Positions 4,069 through 5,069 of a stretch of DNA of 5,069 bases are shown piece by piece (position 1 is the stretch's first letter; every line of letters begins with the position of its first letter). Source of the stretch: an uncultured Bacilli bacterium (GTDB lineage: Bacteria; Bacillota_I; Bacilli_A; RF39; UBA660); NCBI GenBank assembly GCA_944345045.1, contig CALVMI010000117.1, positions 1 through 5,069 of the forward strand, given 5' to 3'. The translations under genes were made by a program, and so were the position numbers. The notes under the pieces were generated by a model. It was not told the origin of the DNA. It did not search any database and was given only the letters and a program-made list of their open reading frames with translations.

Positions 4069-5069
4069 AATTATCTGAATAGCTGCATGGATTTTCAAAT
4101 AAAACTTCGATATCTCCTTCACCAGTAGGGAAAGCATCTAATGAAAAATCAGTTGCAAGATCAGCACTTGTCATATCTGATACCGTTACAGTAATGATCA
4201 TATTATCTTCATCAATATAAATATTAGCGCTGTAACTATCGAAAACACCAGTTTCTTCAACCCCTGCTACAGCTGTATCAAATTCAGTTTGATCTGTAAA
4301 TTGATAAGTAATAACTTTTTGACTACCATCATATAACTCACCTTGATTTGTAATGCCAAAACGATATTCTGTAACAGCAGAGGCAGGTACTTCTGTAGTA
4401 TAATCCATTTCGCAATACATAAATTCTGCTGGAGCATTTTGTGAAACAGTTAAAGTTGCTGTAGCCTCAGTTTGATTATCGTATTCATCACTAGCTACTA
4501 TCGTAACTTCATATTCTCCTTCAGCACTTGTATCTATTTCTTCTGAAAATTCAAAAGTAACACTCGAATAATCATCAAATGTATCAACAAAATCATCAGC
4601 CTCTACAGTTGCACCAGGTATAACAACAAGATTTTTAGTTTGAACTGTTGGTGCTGTAGTATCACGAACTTCAACAGTTTGCGTTTTAGATACACCATTA
4701 CATGTAACTGTATATTCATAAGTGCCTACAGTTGTCGTATCAACAGTAGTTTGTAAAGTACAACTAGTTGGCGCAGCACCAGTAATATCAGCATAATCCG
4801 TAACTTCACCACCTAAAGAAGTTCCTAATTCTAAACTAGAAATTTTTGGTCGAATAGACAACGTTGGCGCAGAAGCCTGACTCATAACCAAGAAATAATA
4901 TACTCCAAAACCAATAGCTGCGATTAAAACAACAACTAAAATAATTAATAAAGGCGTATTCATTTTCTTCTTATTTTTCTTAGGAGGCTCCTCAGGCATC
5001 GTTGGCGGAACAGGTACTCCACCCATTGCTCCCATCATACTATTTGGGTTTTGTGGATTTTGAAATCCA
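4067..5069 (-). CDS. Membrane-anchored protein with Ig-like domains (start beyond right edge)
   Basis: The frame is open to the window edge. An internal ATG at 5038 lacks any ribosome site (AAACCCAAATAGT precedes it), and the codons before it read GFQNPQNPNS without a stop, so the true start is to the right. Numbering from that ATG: residues 1-19 are Pro/Gly/Met-rich, 20-27 are basic (KKNKKK), and 28-51 form one membrane helix. This predicts a cytoplasmic N-terminus and an extracellular C-terminus. Residues about 57-126 and 127-200 are two beta-rich Ig-like domains. The second has the DTTAP opening and the GEYEVTIVASDEYDNQT signature of DUF5011/HYR-like domains. Residues 204-323 are a third acidic domain with Cys209 and Cys318 near its ends, perhaps disulfide-linked; I do not recognise it firmly. 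There is no sorting signal, so it stays in the membrane. A short zinc-ribbon N-terminus is common in such proteins, but this is only a guess here. Confidence 0.85.
   Translation of the reverse strand, partial: GFQNPQNPNSMMGAMGGVPVPPTMPEEPPKKNKKKMNTPLLIILVVVLIAAIGFGVYYFLVMSQASAPTLSIRPKISSLELGTSLGGEVTDYADITGAAPTSCTLQTTVDTTTVGTYEYTVTCNGVSKTQTVEVRDTTAPTVQTKNLVVIPGATVEADDFVDTFDDYSSVTFEFSEEIDTSAEGEYEVTIVASDEYDNQTEATATLTVSQNAPAEFMYCEMDYTTEVPASAVTEYRFGITNQGELYDGSQKVITYQFTDQTEFDTAVAGVEETGVFDSYSANIYIDEDNMIITVTVSDMTSADLATDFSLDAFPTGEGDIEVLFENPCSYSDN

Noticed and set aside
1..5069. tRNA, rRNA, CRISPR array or insertion sequence
   Set aside because: No cloverleaf-like stretch, no regularly spaced repeats, and no transposase frame or terminal inverted repeats were seen; nearly all of the window is accounted for by the five genes.

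Overview
The window is AT-rich DNA, about one quarter to one third G+C by eye, and carries five protein genes, two of them cut by the window edges. Strong AGGAGG-type ribosome sites, T-tailed hairpin terminators, a class B sortase and a cell-wall sorting signal point to a low-GC Firmicutes-like bacterium that has a peptidoglycan wall. The style of the secreted proteins (short signal anchor, repeated Ig-like or carbohydrate-binding-like beta domains, an NPQTG anchor) resembles uncultured gut Bacilli/RF39-type lineages. That placement is from memory and was not tested. All four stop codons in the window are TAA, so the window does not tell genetic code 11 from code 4.

Layout, left to right. (1) Bases 1-392, minus strand: the N-terminal 130 residues of a membrane-anchored extracellular protein; its end lies left of the window. 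(2) Bases 393-562: an intergenic region with a minus-strand promoter whose -35/-10 spacer contains a run of nine G (nine C on the plus strand), several small inverted repeats, and the terminator of the next gene. (3) Bases 563-1246, minus strand: a secreted, wall-anchored protein with a signal peptide, a beta-sandwich-like domain and a C-terminal NPQTG sorting signal. (4) Bases 1247-1377: a divergent promoter region with a 9-bp inverted repeat. (5) Bases 1378-2928, plus strand: a class B sortase with an unusually large (about 275 residues) predicted cytoplasmic N-terminal domain. (6) Bases 2921-3994, minus strand: a cytoplasmic GT-A glycosyltransferase fused to TPR-like repeats, overlapping the sortase gene tail-to-tail by 8 bp. 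(7) Bases 4067 to the right edge, minus strand: a membrane-anchored protein with Ig-like domains, whose start lies beyond the window.

The theme is the cell surface. The sortase and the NPQTG protein diverge from one short control region and are a natural enzyme/substrate pair. The two other exported proteins are membrane-anchored and have no sorting signal within the window. The glycosyltransferase could modify a surface or cytoplasmic acceptor, but nothing here identifies it.

The two observations most worth following up are the G9 tract inside a promoter spacer, which looks like a phase-variation switch for the left-edge surface protein, and the sortase with a large cytosolic domain of unknown function whose DNA is markedly more AT-rich than the catalytic part.
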